From: Streptomyces bambusae
Lineage (GTDB): Bacteria > Actinomycetota > Actinomycetes > Streptomycetales > Streptomycetaceae
Direction: 5' to 3'
Length of the DNA: 64,000 nt
NCBI RefSeq assembly: GCF_020532645.1
Contig: NZ_JAJAUZ010000006.1
Location: forward strand, 62,001-126,000
Positions 8,714-16,553 of the stretch are shown here, piece by piece (the first letter of the stretch is position 1; every line of letters begins with the position of its first letter). A program made the position numbers and the translations under genes. The notes under the pieces are model-generated. The model did no database searches. It was not told the origin of the DNA and worked only from the letters and a program-made list of their open reading frames with translations.

Positions 8714-9592
8714 TCAGCTCCCCGCCGGCTCCACGGCCGCGACGGTTCGTGCCGCGTGCCCGGGCCAGTCCACGATCCGCACCGCCGCACCGGCGGCCTC
8801 CTTGCCGCGGCAGTGCGCGTGGTGCCGGTCGGCGATGGCGTCCAGGTCGAGGTGGGACGCGAAGGCGGGATGCGCCGCCAGTCGTCGCGCGTACGACCAC
8901 AGGCGGGGGTGGTCGGTGATGCGGTACACCGCGGCGGCGTCCAGGTGCCAGCGGTGCACGGTGTCCAGCTGGACCAGCGTCACCCACAACTGCACGTCGG
9001 CGGCGGTGAGTGCGCTGCCGAGCACGTACTCGGTGGAAGCGAGCCGCCGATCCAGTGCCTGCAGTGTCCGCGACAGGGTGGTGAGCGCGGCGTCGCGCGC
9101 CACCGCGCCGATGCCGGACCGGCCGGCGCGCTGCGCCGCCGCGTTGACGCCCTGCTCGCAGAGCCGGCCGACGGCCTCGATCCGCCCGTCCGCGCCGTCC
9201 GGGTACAGGCGCGGGCCGGAGCCGCCGAACAGCCGGGCGAGGTCCTGGAGGATGTCGGGCGCGTGCGTGCTGACGATCCGGCCGGTCCAGTCGTCGCTGA
9301 GCACCGGGGCGAGGGCCGGTCCCGGATGCCGGTGCGAACTGGCCTCGTACCGTGGGCGCAGGGCCAGGTACCCGCCGCCGGGCGCGTCGGGCAGGGCGGG
9401 CAGCATCGTCACCGGGACGACGTCCTCCAGGCCGGCCAGGCCGTGGGTGACGGCGATCCGCAGACAGCCCGGACAGGACGGGGCGAGGTGCAGCCGGTAG
9501 CGGTGCGGCACGGCGGGGTAACCGCTGCGCGCGTCGCTGCCGATCCTGCCCCGGAAGGAGGGCACGGCTTTCGGGGAAGTGGTGGCGGACAT
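8714..9592 (-). CDS. Xi-class GST-like / hydroquinone reductase-like enzyme
   Basis: A 292-aa protein resembling the glutathionyl-hydroquinone reductase (ECM4/YqjG) group. It has an N-terminal thioredoxin-like fold (HRYRLHLAPSCPGCLRI) and a helical GST C-terminal domain (LDRRLASTEYVLGSALTAADVQLWVTL). The family's active site is normally CPWAHR; here it reads SCPGC, a CxxC pair more like thioredoxin. Actinobacteria make mycothiol rather than glutathione, so the electron donor is likely mycothiol or a dithiol system. The start is ATG 9592 with AAGGAG just upstream. A transposable element begins about 25 bp upstream of this start and has probably separated the gene from its original promoter. 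Confidence 0.75.
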   Translation of the reverse strand: MSATTSPKAVPSFRGRIGSDARSGYPAVPHRYRLHLAPSCPGCLRIAVTHGLAGLEDVVPVTMLPALPDAPGGGYLALRPRYEASSHRHPGPALAPVLSDDWTGRIVSTHAPDILQDLARLFGGSGPRLYPDGADGRIEAVGRLCEQGVNAAAQRAGRSGIGAVARDAALTTLSRTLQALDRRLASTEYVLGSALTAADVQLWVTLVQLDTVHRWHLDAAAVYRITDHPRLWSYARRLAAHPAFASHLDLDAIADRHHAHCRGKEAAGAAVRIVDWPGHAARTVAAVEPAGS

Positions 9593-9636
9593 ACATCTCC
9601 TTGGGAGTGCTCGGTCACCTGACTTCTTCCAGGAGG

Positions 9637-9656
9637 CCCCCGCCTTCAGGCGGGGG
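9637..9656. repeat. Left-end hairpin of the TnpB element
   Basis: Perfect 8-bp stem with loop TTCA, 18 nt inside the inferred left boundary. It corresponds to the subterminal palindrome that TnpA recognises in IS200/IS605 elements. Confidence 0.7.
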
Positions 9657-9762
9657 AGGAATGGATCCTTGGCGCGTAGGTGCGGAGCGCCGGAGTTCTC
9701 TTCGTTTCTGTTCTGAGCTGTGCTCTCTTCGGTTGTCAGTGGGGGGTGTTAGTTTCCGGATC

Positions 9763-10968
9763 GTGACGACAGCGGCGATGGCCGAGACGGTGGCCGGGCA
9801 CGCCCGGTACACCTACCGGCTGCGTGTGTCGTCCGGCGCGCTGGGCCGGCTGGATGCCGAGTGGGCGCGGTGTCGGTGGGTGTGGAACGAGTGCGTGGCG
9901 ATGTCCCGCAAGGTCCACAGGCACAACAGGACGACCGGCGGGCAGACGACGTGCGGCCCGGCCCGGCTCGACAGGATGCTGACCGAGGCCCGGCGGTCGA
10001 TGACGTGGCTGCGCGAGGGTGCGTCGGTGCCGCAGCAGCAGGTCATCCGGGACTTCGCCAGGTCCCGGACGAAGGCGCTCAAGGACATCAAGGCGAAGCT
10101 GCCGATGCGGCGGCGGGCCGGGATGCCCCGCATCAAGCGCAAGCGCGAGGCCGCGCCGTCGCTGAACTACACGACCCGGGGTTTCCGGATCAAGGACGGC
10201 CGTCTGCACCTGGCAGGCGGGATCGTCCTTACCGTGGTGTGGTCGCGTGAGCTGCCCAGGCCGGCGTCCAGCGTGCGCGTGTACCGGGACAGTCTCGGGC
10301 ACTGGTACGCGTCCTTCGTCGTTCCCGCCGTGACCCAGGCCCTGCCGGAAACCGGTGCGGCAATCGGTGTCGACTGGGGTGTGAAGGAGACCGCGACCAC
10401 CACGTCCGACGCCCACGACCTGCCCCACGCGCAGCATGGCAGGACGGCCGCCGCGAAGCTTGCGCACTACCAGCGGATGATGGTCCGGCGCGGGACCCCG
10501 AAGAACCGTCCCGACACCAAGGGCTACAAGAAGGCCCGCCGAGCGGCGGCGAAGATGCACAAGAAGATCGTCCGGCAGCGGCAGGACACCGGCCGCAAAT
10601 GGGCCAAGACCCTCGTCCGCGACTTCGACACACTCGCCGTCGAGGACTTCAAGCCGAAGTTCCTCGTCAGGACCACGATGGCCCGCAAAGCTGCCGACGC
10701 CGCGATCGGCGCCACGAAGACAGTCCTGATCGAGATGGCCCGCAAACATGGCCGGACCGTGCACCTGGTCCACCCCGCGCACACCACCATGGACTGCGCA
10801 CACTGCGGAGCGAGAACCAAGCACCGCCTACCCCTTTCCCAGAGGACGTATACGTGCACCGCGTGCGGCGCGGTGTCCCCCAGGGACAAGAACTCCGCAC
10901 GCGTGATGCTCGTCCGGGCTGGTCTCAACCCGGCTAGTGCTGATCTTGTAAGCCCCGCCACCTGCTAG
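9763..10968 (+). CDS. tnpB: TnpB RNA-guided nuclease (IS200/IS605 family)
   Basis: A 401-aa TnpB, the RNA-guided endonuclease ancestral to Cas12. The split RuvC site looks intact: Asp204 (GVDWG), Glu294 (AVEDF) and Asp375 (PRDKNSARVM). The zinc ribbon has Cys345/Cys348 and Cys365/Cys368. The N-terminal WED-like region (YTYRLRVSSGALGRLD, RWVWNECV) is typical. GTG 9763 is chosen because it is preceded by a G-rich stretch and family similarity starts nearby; ATG 9778 is possible. The upstream in-frame codons cover the left-end hairpin and are not coding. Known role: cleave DNA matching the guide at an empty site next to a TAM, retaining the element by recombination. All catalytic positions are present, so it may be active. 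Confidence 0.9.
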   Translation: MTTAAMAETVAGHARYTYRLRVSSGALGRLDAEWARCRWVWNECVAMSRKVHRHNRTTGGQTTCGPARLDRMLTEARRSMTWLREGASVPQQQVIRDFARSRTKALKDIKAKLPMRRRAGMPRIKRKREAAPSLNYTTRGFRIKDGRLHLAGGIVLTVVWSRELPRPASSVRVYRDSLGHWYASFVVPAVTQALPETGAAIGVDWGVKETATTTSDAHDLPHAQHGRTAAAKLAHYQRMMVRRGTPKNRPDTKGYKKARRAAAKMHKKIVRQRQDTGRKWAKTLVRDFDTLAVEDFKPKFLVRTTMARKAADAAIGATKTVLIEMARKHGRTVHLVHPAHTTMDCAHCGARTKHRLPLSQRTYTCTACGAVSPRDKNSARVMLVRAGLNPASADLVSPATC

Positions 10969-11040
10969 GTGTCAGGCGAAGTGAGCTAGGAATCCCCTCC
11001 CTTCAGGGAGGGGAGGATGTCAAGGCCATACGACGACGGC
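10880..11040 (+). ncRNA. Predicted omegaRNA (reRNA) overlapping the tnpB 3' end
   Basis: TnpB guides derive from the 3' end of tnpB plus the element's right end and read into flanking DNA. Here the scaffold would run through the end of tnpB, the right-end hairpin (10994-11013) and terminate at TCAA (11023). The guide would be the ~16 nt from 11024 (GGCCATACGACGACGG). The 5' end is approximate. This is based on family knowledge and position, not direct evidence. Confidence 0.5.
10994..11013. repeat. Right-end hairpin of the TnpB element
   Basis: Perfect 8-bp stem CCCCTCCC/GGGAGGGG with the same TTCA loop as the left end. The 5' foot is GAAT and the TCAA cleavage motif follows, the arrangement expected at an IS608-like right end. 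Confidence 0.7.
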
Positions 11041-11400
11041 ACGCGGCGGCTTCGGCGCGTGCGGGACCCGGTGGTGCGCGGGGGTGAGTGCGCGGAGGGT
11101 GATGTGCAGCAGGTGGGTGCGCGGAGGGTCAGCTGACGGCGGGCGCGGGGCCGCCGTGGGGCGGGAGGCCCGCCGCGCTGCACACACGAAGGAGGTCGAT
11201 GTGGCGGCGGGACGTCAGCAGCGGCAGCCGCAGCAGAAGGACGGCGAGACGGACGCCGTCGGTGCCGCGGTCCAGCGCAGAGCAGCCCATGATTCCCTAC
11301 CGGTTCACCAGGATTTGCCGTGTCTGGAGTGTCGACGCCTGTCCGGGCGCTGTCAAGACGGCCGCCGCGCCCGGCGGCGGCCGTCCTTGCGCGCGCGGGG
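11024..11400. other. Intergenic region with no recognised gene
   Basis: This 377-bp stretch lies between the element's right end and the glycosyltransferase stop. It contains GAAGGAGG just before ATG 11199, a good Shine-Dalgarno match, but the following reading frames are Arg/Ala/Gly-rich and run antisense into the glycosyltransferase, so I do not call a gene. It ends in the terminator hairpin at 11357-11385. It may be what remains of the locus beside the TnpB insertion. Confidence 0.5.
11357..11385. terminator. Hairpin terminator after the glycosyltransferase
   Basis: GACGGCCGCCG (11357-11367) and CGGCGGCCGTC (11375-11385) form an 11-bp perfect stem with a 7-nt loop, 16 bp beyond the stop of the minus-strand glycosyltransferase gene. 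Confidence 0.7.
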
Positions 11401-12174
11401 TCAGATGCGGGAGTTCCGGAGCGACTGCCATACGGCGCCGGCCAGCGCCCGCGTCGCCCGCGGGACCGACAGGTGCTCGTGCTCGCGGTACAGCTCCCAG
11501 TTGTACTGCACGAGGGACAGCTTGTTGGAGGACAGCGATCCGGCCTGGTGGGCCCGGTAGACCGCGAGCGGCTCGGCCAGGCCCCGGGCGTCGGCGCCGT
11601 CGCGCATGATCGACAGCCAGAGCGCGTAGTCCTGGCGCTTGCGCATCTCCGGCATCAGCCTCGTGCCCAGGGCGTTGCGGTCGTACATGGCGGTGAGTGC
11701 GCCGATGTAATCCCGGACCAGCATGGCGCGGTAGTCCACGTGCTCCCGTGCACGGACCACCCGCCCGTTCGGGACCCAGTCCGTGCTCTCGCCGGCGTAG
11801 TCGGCGTCCATCTTGAAGTACGAGGTGAACGTCAGCGGCGCGTCACCGTCCGCGGCGAAGGCCAGCTGCTTCTCGGTCTTCTCCGGCAGCCACATGTCGT
11901 CGCTGTCGAGGAAGGCGACGTAGTCCCCGCGTGCCCGCTGGATCGCGAGGTTGCGGGCCTTGCCGGCACCGCCCTGCTCGGGCGCCCGCTGCGGCAGGAC
12001 CCGCTCGTCCTGCTCGGCGAACTCGCGGAGCATGTCCATGGAGCCGTCCGTGGACTGGTCGTCGGTGACCAGCAGCTCCAGATCGCCGTGCGTCTGTGTG
12101 AGCACCGATCGGACGGCCGCGCCGAGAGTGGCTGCCGAGTTGTACACGGGCATCACGACAGAGACCAGGGGCAC
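11401..12174 (-). CDS. Family 2 glycosyltransferase
   Basis: A 257-aa inverting GT-A glycosyltransferase. The nucleotide-sugar fold starts at once (VSVVMPVYNSAATLGAAVRSVLTQT), followed by LLVTDDQSTDGS, GKARNLAIQRARGDYVAFLDSDD with the DxD-type metal motif, and an acceptor-side KRQDYALWLSIM. It has no membrane anchor, so it is a cytosolic or peripheral enzyme adding a sugar to a cell-envelope or secondary-metabolite acceptor; the acceptor is not predictable. GTG 12174 is preferred because AAGGAG lies 7 nt upstream and the family N-terminus begins there. The upstream strong terminator (12226-12271) separates it from the sulfur operon, so it is likely transcribed on its own. Confidence 0.88.
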   Translation of the reverse strand: MPLVSVVMPVYNSAATLGAAVRSVLTQTHGDLELLVTDDQSTDGSMDMLREFAEQDERVLPQRAPEQGGAGKARNLAIQRARGDYVAFLDSDDMWLPEKTEKQLAFAADGDAPLTFTSYFKMDADYAGESTDWVPNGRVVRAREHVDYRAMLVRDYIGALTAMYDRNALGTRLMPEMRKRQDYALWLSIMRDGADARGLAEPLAVYRAHQAGSLSSNKLSLVQYNWELYREHEHLSVPRATRALAGAVWQSLRNSRI

Positions 12175-12225
12175 AGCGTTTCTCCTTGTCAGACCAAGTG
12201 CGACGGTCCATTCAAGCATTGCGAA

Positions 12226-12271
12226 CCGCGGGGCCCGCCGCCGACCTGGTCGTCGGCGGCGGGCCCCGCGG
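12226..12271 (-). terminator. Strong terminator of the organosulfur operon
   Basis: A 20-bp perfect stem (CCGCGGGGCCCGCCGCCGAC at 12226-12245 with its complement at 12252-12271) and a CTGGTC loop. It starts 19 bp beyond the stop of the last operon gene and precedes the glycosyltransferase start. It is the most stable hairpin I saw in the window. Confidence 0.9.
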
Positions 12272-12289
12272 GATGGCAGCCGGCCGTGG

Positions 12290-13627
12290 CTATCGCGCGG
12301 CCGGTGCGTAGCGGTTCGCCGGCCGGGGGAGCCCGTAGTGGTCGCGCAGGGTCCGGCCGGTGTATTCGGTGCGGAACAGGCCGCGCTGCTGCAGGATCGG
12401 CACGACGTGGTCGACGAAGTCGGAGAGCCCGGTCGGCAGCACCGGCGCCATGATGTTGAAGCCGTCGGCCGCGCCGTTCTCGAACCACTCCTGGAGCTGG
12501 TCGGCGATCTGCTCCGGGGTGCCGGCGAACACCCGGTGGCCGCGGCCCGCGCCGAGCCGGGCGATCAGCTCCCGCAGGGTGAGGTCCTCCCGCCGGGCGA
12601 GTTCGGCTACCAGGGTGAAGCGGCTCTTGTTGCCGTTGATGTCCCGTTCCTCGGGCAGGTCGGGCAGCCGGCCGTCCAGCGGCAGCCCGGTGAGGTCGAC
12701 ACCGAGCATGCCGGAGAGCTGGGCGAGCCCGTACTCGGGCACCTGGAGTTCGGTGAGCTCCTGTTCCAGCCGCCTGGCCTCGGCCTCGGTGGAGCCGATC
12801 ACCGGCGCGATGCCGGGGAGGACGAGCAGCCCGTCCTCGGCGCGGCCGTAACGGGCCAGTCGCGACTTGAGGTCCTTGTAGAAGGTCTGGCCGTCGGCAA
12901 GGGTCTGCTGGGCGGTGAACACCGCCTCCGCGTACCGGGCGGCGAACTCCTTGCCGTCCTCGGAGGAGCCGGCCTGGACCAGCAGCGGGCGGCCCTGCGG
13001 GGAGCGGGGCACGTTGAGCGGGCCGGCCACCTGGAAGTGCGTGCCGCGGTGGGCGGCGGGGTGGAGCTTGGCGGTGTCGGCGTAGACGCCGGCTGCCCTG
13101 TCCAGGACGATCGCGTCGTCTTCCCAGCTGTCCCACAGCTTGCCCGCCACCTCCAGGAACTCGCGGGCCCGTTCGTAGCGGACGGCGTGTTCCAGGTGCT
13201 CGTCCCGGTTGAAGTTGCGGGCTTCGTCGACGGTGCCGGAGGTGACGATGTTCCAGCCGGCGCGGCCGCCGCTGATGTGGTCGAGGGAGGCGAACTTCCG
13301 GGCCAGGTTGTAGGGCTCGTTGAACGTGGTGGAGACCGTGGCGATCAGTCCGATGCGCTCGGTCACGGCCGCGATCGCGGACAGCAGCGTGAGCGGTTCG
13401 AAGCCGCCGAGGGCGTTGTGGCGGGCCTTGCCCCACAGTGCGACGCCGTCGGCGAAGAAGATCGAGTCGAGCCTGCCGCGTTCCGCGGTCCGGGCGAGCT
13501 CCTGGAAGTAGGCCAGGTCGGTGATCCGCTCGGGCTGCGACCCCGGGTGGCGCCAGGCGGCGTCGTGGTGGCCGGCGTTCATCAGGAACGCGTTGAGGTG
13601 GAGGGTGCGGGGCGTCTCGGTGGTCAT
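12290..13627 (-). CDS. FMN-dependent monooxygenase, NtaA/SnaA/DszA family
   Basis: A 445-aa bacterial-luciferase-like monooxygenase. Family hallmarks are LHLNAFLMNAGHH near the start, AERGRLDSIFFADG, the flavin-site STTFNEPYNLARKFASLDHISGGRAGWNIVTS block, RGTHFQVAGPLNVPRSPQGRPLLVQAGSS and the C-terminal ADGFNIMAPV. Members use FMNH2 and O2 to oxidise nitrilotriacetate, pristinamycin precursors or dibenzothiophene sulfone. Being last in an operon with a sulfonate-type ABC importer and an SsuE-like reductase, it most likely desulfonates or oxidises an organosulfur compound using FMNH2 from that reductase. ATG 13627 has AGGAA upstream. It follows the permease by 19 bp and is followed by a strong terminator. 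Confidence 0.92.
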   Translation of the reverse strand: MTTETPRTLHLNAFLMNAGHHDAAWRHPGSQPERITDLAYFQELARTAERGRLDSIFFADGVALWGKARHNALGGFEPLTLLSAIAAVTERIGLIATVSTTFNEPYNLARKFASLDHISGGRAGWNIVTSGTVDEARNFNRDEHLEHAVRYERAREFLEVAGKLWDSWEDDAIVLDRAAGVYADTAKLHPAAHRGTHFQVAGPLNVPRSPQGRPLLVQAGSSEDGKEFAARYAEAVFTAQQTLADGQTFYKDLKSRLARYGRAEDGLLVLPGIAPVIGSTEAEARRLEQELTELQVPEYGLAQLSGMLGVDLTGLPLDGRLPDLPEERDINGNKSRFTLVAELARREDLTLRELIARLGAGRGHRVFAGTPEQIADQLQEWFENGAADGFNIMAPVLPTGLSDFVDHVVPILQQRGLFRTEYTGRTLRDHYGLPRPANRYAPAAR

Positions 13628-13646
13628 CGGGGTTCCTGTCGCAGTA

Positions 13647-14672
13647 CTAGGAGGAGGCGGGGACGCGCCACAGGCTGAGGCGGCGTTCGACGGTGACGAG
13701 GAGCTGGTTGAAGGCGACGCCGATGGCGGAGATCGTGATGATGCCCGCGTACATCTGGGGGATCGCGAAGTTGAACTGCGAGGCGTTGACCAGGTAGCCG
13801 AGCCCGGCCTTCGCGCCGATCATCTCGGCGGCGACGAGCACCAGGATGGACACCGCACCGGCCAGCCGGACGCCCGTGAAGACGGCCGGGACGGACGCCG
13901 GGAGGATGACCTTCTGGAACAGCCGGGGCGTGGAGAGGTCCATCGAGCGGGCGAGCCGTACGAGGGTGGGGTCGGCGTTGCCGACGGCGCTGATGGTGTT
14001 GAGGAGGATCGGCCACACGCAGGCGTAGACGACGATGGACACCTTCGAGGTCTCGCCGATGCCGAGCAGCAGGACGAAGACGGGCAGCAGGGCGAGGGCC
14101 GCCGTGTTGCGGAAGACCTCCAGCAGCGGCCCGAGCACCTTGGCGACCGGCCGGTACCAGCCGATCAGGAGCCCGAGCGGGACGGCGACGACGACGGCGA
14201 TGCCGAAGCCGCCGAGCGAGCGGGTCAGGCTGGCCTGCGTGTGCTCGGCGAGCTGTCCGTCACCGGCCAGCTCCCACCAGGCGACGGCGACCTCGCTTAT
14301 GGGCGGCAGGAAGGTGGCGTCCACCAGGCCCGCTCGTGGAGCGACCTCCCACAGGGCGATCAGGGCCAGGACGGCGACGGTCCGGACGAACACGGCCTTG
14401 AGGGCCCGTACGGCCTTCAGCGCGGCGGCGGCACCCCGGCCCGGCGCACCGGCCTCCGGGGCGGCCGTTGCAACGGACCCGCTTTCGTTCCCGGACCCGG
14501 ACCCGGACCCGGACCCGGCCTCCGTCTCGGACCCGGTCCCGAATTCGTCCCCGTTCCCGGTCCCGTTCCCTGACAGGTCCCGGGGTACGGATTCCGGGAC
14601 GGTCCCGGCACGGGGTGCCGGGGTCCGGACGCCTGCCGCGGCCATGGCGGTGATGTCGGTTCCGGTGGTCAT
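13647..14672 (-). CDS. ssuC: ABC transporter permease, sulfonate/taurine type
   Basis: A 341-aa inner-membrane permease of the SsuC/TauC family, with about six hydrophobic helices from residue ~100 and the EAA-loop region RSMDLSTPRLFQKVILPASVPAVFTGVRLAGA that contacts the ATPase. The N-terminal ~95 residues are unusual: a cytosolic Gly/Ser/Glu low-complexity tail encoded partly by four ACCCGG hexamers (around 14493-14518). ATG 14672 overlaps the stop of the ATPase gene (ATGA) and has AAGGAGG about 10 nt upstream, so the two are translationally coupled. An earlier in-frame start would only add a sequence lying inside the ATPase gene. Import of alkanesulfonate-like substrates is inferred from family and operon. 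Confidence 0.9.
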   Translation of the reverse strand: MTTGTDITAMAAAGVRTPAPRAGTVPESVPRDLSGNGTGNGDEFGTGSETEAGSGSGSGSGNESGSVATAAPEAGAPGRGAAAALKAVRALKAVFVRTVAVLALIALWEVAPRAGLVDATFLPPISEVAVAWWELAGDGQLAEHTQASLTRSLGGFGIAVVVAVPLGLLIGWYRPVAKVLGPLLEVFRNTAALALLPVFVLLLGIGETSKVSIVVYACVWPILLNTISAVGNADPTLVRLARSMDLSTPRLFQKVILPASVPAVFTGVRLAGAVSILVLVAAEMIGAKAGLGYLVNASQFNFAIPQMYAGIITISAIGVAFNQLLVTVERRLSLWRVPASS

Positions 14673-15463
14673 GCCGCCACCGCCTCCTTCTCCAGTTGCC
14701 GGGCGCGGGCCACTTCGTCGTGGAGCAGCGTCCAGATCTCGTGCCGGAAGCGGGCGAACTCCGGGCTGGACCGCAGGGCCTCGCCGAGCAGCGCGTCGCA
14801 CTCACCGAACGAGACCGGGACGACCTCCTTGATCCGGCCGGGCCGGGAGGTCATGACGGCGACCCGCTGCCCGAGGTAGACCGCCTCCTCGATGCCGTGC
14901 GTGATGAACACGACGGTCTTGCCCGTGCTCTGCCAGATGCGGCGGAGTTCGTCCTGGAGCGATTCGCGGGTCTGCGCGTCCAGTGCTGCGAACGGCTCGT
15001 CCATCAGCAGGACGTCCGGGTCGTAGGCGAGGGCGCGGGCGATGGCCACGCGCTGGCGCATGCCGCCGGACAGTTCGTGCGGGTGCCGGTCCTCGAATCC
15101 GGAGAGCCCCACCAGGTCCAGGAACTCCCGGGCCCGCGCGCCCCGTTGGCGGCGCGGCACGCCGGTGGCCTCCAGCCCGAACTCGACGTTGCCCTGCGCG
15201 GTCCGCCACGGCAGCAGTGCGTACTGCTGGAAGACGATGCCGCGGTCCAGCCCGGGGCCGGTGACCGGCTTCCCGTCGAGCAGGATCCGTCCGCCGGTGG
15301 GCCGGGACAGACCGCCCAGCAGGTCCAGCAGCGTGGACTTGCCGCAGCCGCTGGGCCCGACGACCACCAGGAACTCACCGCTGCGGATCTCCAGGTCGAT
15401 GCCGTCGAGGGCGGTGAACCCGCCGAACGACTTGCGCACCCCCTCGATCACGATCTTCGCCAT
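14669..15463 (-). CDS. ssuB: ABC transporter ATPase, sulfonate/taurine type
   Basis: A 264-aa ATPase with all motifs: Walker A GPSGCGKST (~residues 37-45), Q-loop FQQYALLPW, signature LSGGMRQR, Walker B VLLMDEPFAALDA and switch His in ITHGIEEAV. It powers import through the permease encoded immediately downstream. ATG 15463 lies 8 bp after the binding-protein stop, with AAGGGG about 11 nt upstream. The reading frame continues upstream through the binding-protein region, but homology begins at MAKIVIEGVRKSFGG. Confidence 0.93.
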   Translation of the reverse strand: MAKIVIEGVRKSFGGFTALDGIDLEIRSGEFLVVVGPSGCGKSTLLDLLGGLSRPTGGRILLDGKPVTGPGLDRGIVFQQYALLPWRTAQGNVEFGLEATGVPRRQRGARAREFLDLVGLSGFEDRHPHELSGGMRQRVAIARALAYDPDVLLMDEPFAALDAQTRESLQDELRRIWQSTGKTVVFITHGIEEAVYLGQRVAVMTSRPGRIKEVVPVSFGECDALLGEALRSSPEFARFRHEIWTLLHDEVARARQLEKEAVAA

Positions 15464-15471
15464 GGCGGCCG

Positions 15472-16515
15472 TCACCCCTTCCCGTAGCCGTTGAACTCGT
15501 TGGTGAAGAGCTCGGACGCCTTGAGGCGGCCCTTCTTGACCTCGCCGCGCTCGCCGAGCCAGTCCAGCCACAGCCGGAAGTGCTTGTCCTCGACCCGGCC
15601 ACCCGTCTCGGCGATGCCGTAGGAGCGCCAGTACTTGAGGTTCGAGGCGTCCTCGTTGCGACCGCGCTTCTTGACGATCTCGGTCTGCCGGGCGATGACC
15701 TGCTCGCGCGGGGTGGTCCGGGACCACTCGATGGCCTTGGCCACACCGGTGACGAAGGTGCGTACGGTGTCCGGGTTCTCCTTGATGAAGCGCTGGGTCA
15801 TGATGTACGTGCCGGCGCTGAACGGGCCGAGCAGCTGGGTGTCGGTGAACAGCGGGCGGAGGCCGCCGGCCGCGAGGGCCTTGTCGCGCAGGATGCCGCT
15901 GAGCACTCCGACCTCGATCTGCTTCTGCCTGATCGCCTGTTCGGTGTTGACGGGCGGCACGACGAGCGGTTCGACCTTGCCCGCCTCCGCCTCGGAGAGC
16001 CCGTTGCGGCTCAGGTAGATGTCGAGCAGGGCCTGGTAGTGGGCGCCCAGGGTGTTCATGCCGACCTTCTTGCCGATCAGGTCCCGGGCGGAGCGGATCG
16101 GGCTGTCCTCCAGGACGAAGTAGCCGCCGTAGGTGTGCTGGTCGGAGCCGTAGGAGGAGATGACGGCCTTGATCGGCGCCCCGCCTGCGGCGAGCTTGAT
16201 GACCGCTCCGTTGAACGCGCTGCCGAAGTGGGTCTGGCCGGTGGCCGCGGACTGGATGTCCTGCGGTCCGCTGATGGTGTTGCCGACCCACTCCAGCTTG
16301 ACGTCGCCGAAGTAGCCGAGGTCCGCGGCGAGTTCGGGCAGGGTGACGGCGCCGACCGCGCCCTGGTACTTGAGGGTCTTCACCTGGCTGCCGGAACCGG
16401 CGCCGGAGCCGCCGCCGGCCGTGGCCGTACCGCAGCTCACAGCGGCCGCCGAGATGCCGAGCAGGGTGAGGAACTGGCGCCGGGAGGTGGTGGACGGGGT
16501 GAGTGCTGCGGGCAT
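15472..16515 (-). CDS. ssuA: Sulfonate-type ABC substrate-binding lipoprotein
   Basis: A 347-aa exported binding protein of the SsuA/TauA/NMT1 family. The N-terminus has a twin-arginine signal (SRRQFL) followed by a lipobox with Cys28 (AAAVSC), so it is probably exported by Tat and anchored as a lipoprotein. The body has family motifs QVKTLKYQGAVGAVTLPELA, GAPIKAVISSYG, DLIGKKVGMNTLGAHYQALL and VVPPVNTEQAIRQKQIEVGV. It captures an organosulfur ligand outside the membrane and delivers it to the permease. ATG 16515 has AAGGA upstream. It sits 38 bp after the FMN reductase and 8 bp before the ATPase gene. Confidence 0.92.
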   Translation of the reverse strand: MPAALTPSTTSRRQFLTLLGISAAAVSCGTATAGGGSGAGSGSQVKTLKYQGAVGAVTLPELAADLGYFGDVKLEWVGNTISGPQDIQSAATGQTHFGSAFNGAVIKLAAGGAPIKAVISSYGSDQHTYGGYFVLEDSPIRSARDLIGKKVGMNTLGAHYQALLDIYLSRNGLSEAEAGKVEPLVVPPVNTEQAIRQKQIEVGVLSGILRDKALAAGGLRPLFTDTQLLGPFSAGTYIMTQRFIKENPDTVRTFVTGVAKAIEWSRTTPREQVIARQTEIVKKRGRNEDASNLKYWRSYGIAETGGRVEDKHFRLWLDWLGERGEVKKGRLKASELFTNEFNGYGKG

Positions 16516-16553
16516 GTTGCTGGTCCTTGGTCGCTGCGAAGGTAAGGGGAGGG

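Larger units (their letters stand above)
9619..11023 (+). mobile_element. Stand-alone TnpB element with IS200/IS605-type ends
   Basis: A ~1.4-kb element carrying only tnpB. Each end has an 8-bp hairpin with a TTCA loop: left CCCCCGCC/GGCGGGGG (9637-9656), right CCCCTCCC/GGGAGGGG (10994-11013). GAAT sits immediately 5' of the right hairpin (10990-10993) and TCAA lies 7 nt after it (11020-11023), matching the guide/cleavage pair known from IS608. TCAC (9615-9618) precedes the left end, close to IS608's TTAC cleavage/TAM site. No TnpA is present, so mobility would need a TnpA acting in trans. The boundaries are inferred from these motifs. Confidence 0.75.

Noticed and set aside
9601-9762. Upstream extension of the TnpB frame
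   Set aside because: It covers the left-end hairpin and has no family similarity; TnpB starts at about 9763.
11199-11609. ORF with a good Shine-Dalgarno (GGAGG before ATG 11199)
   Set aside because: The translated sequence is Arg/Ala/Pro-rich, antisense to the glycosyltransferase for much of its length, and has no recognisable motif.
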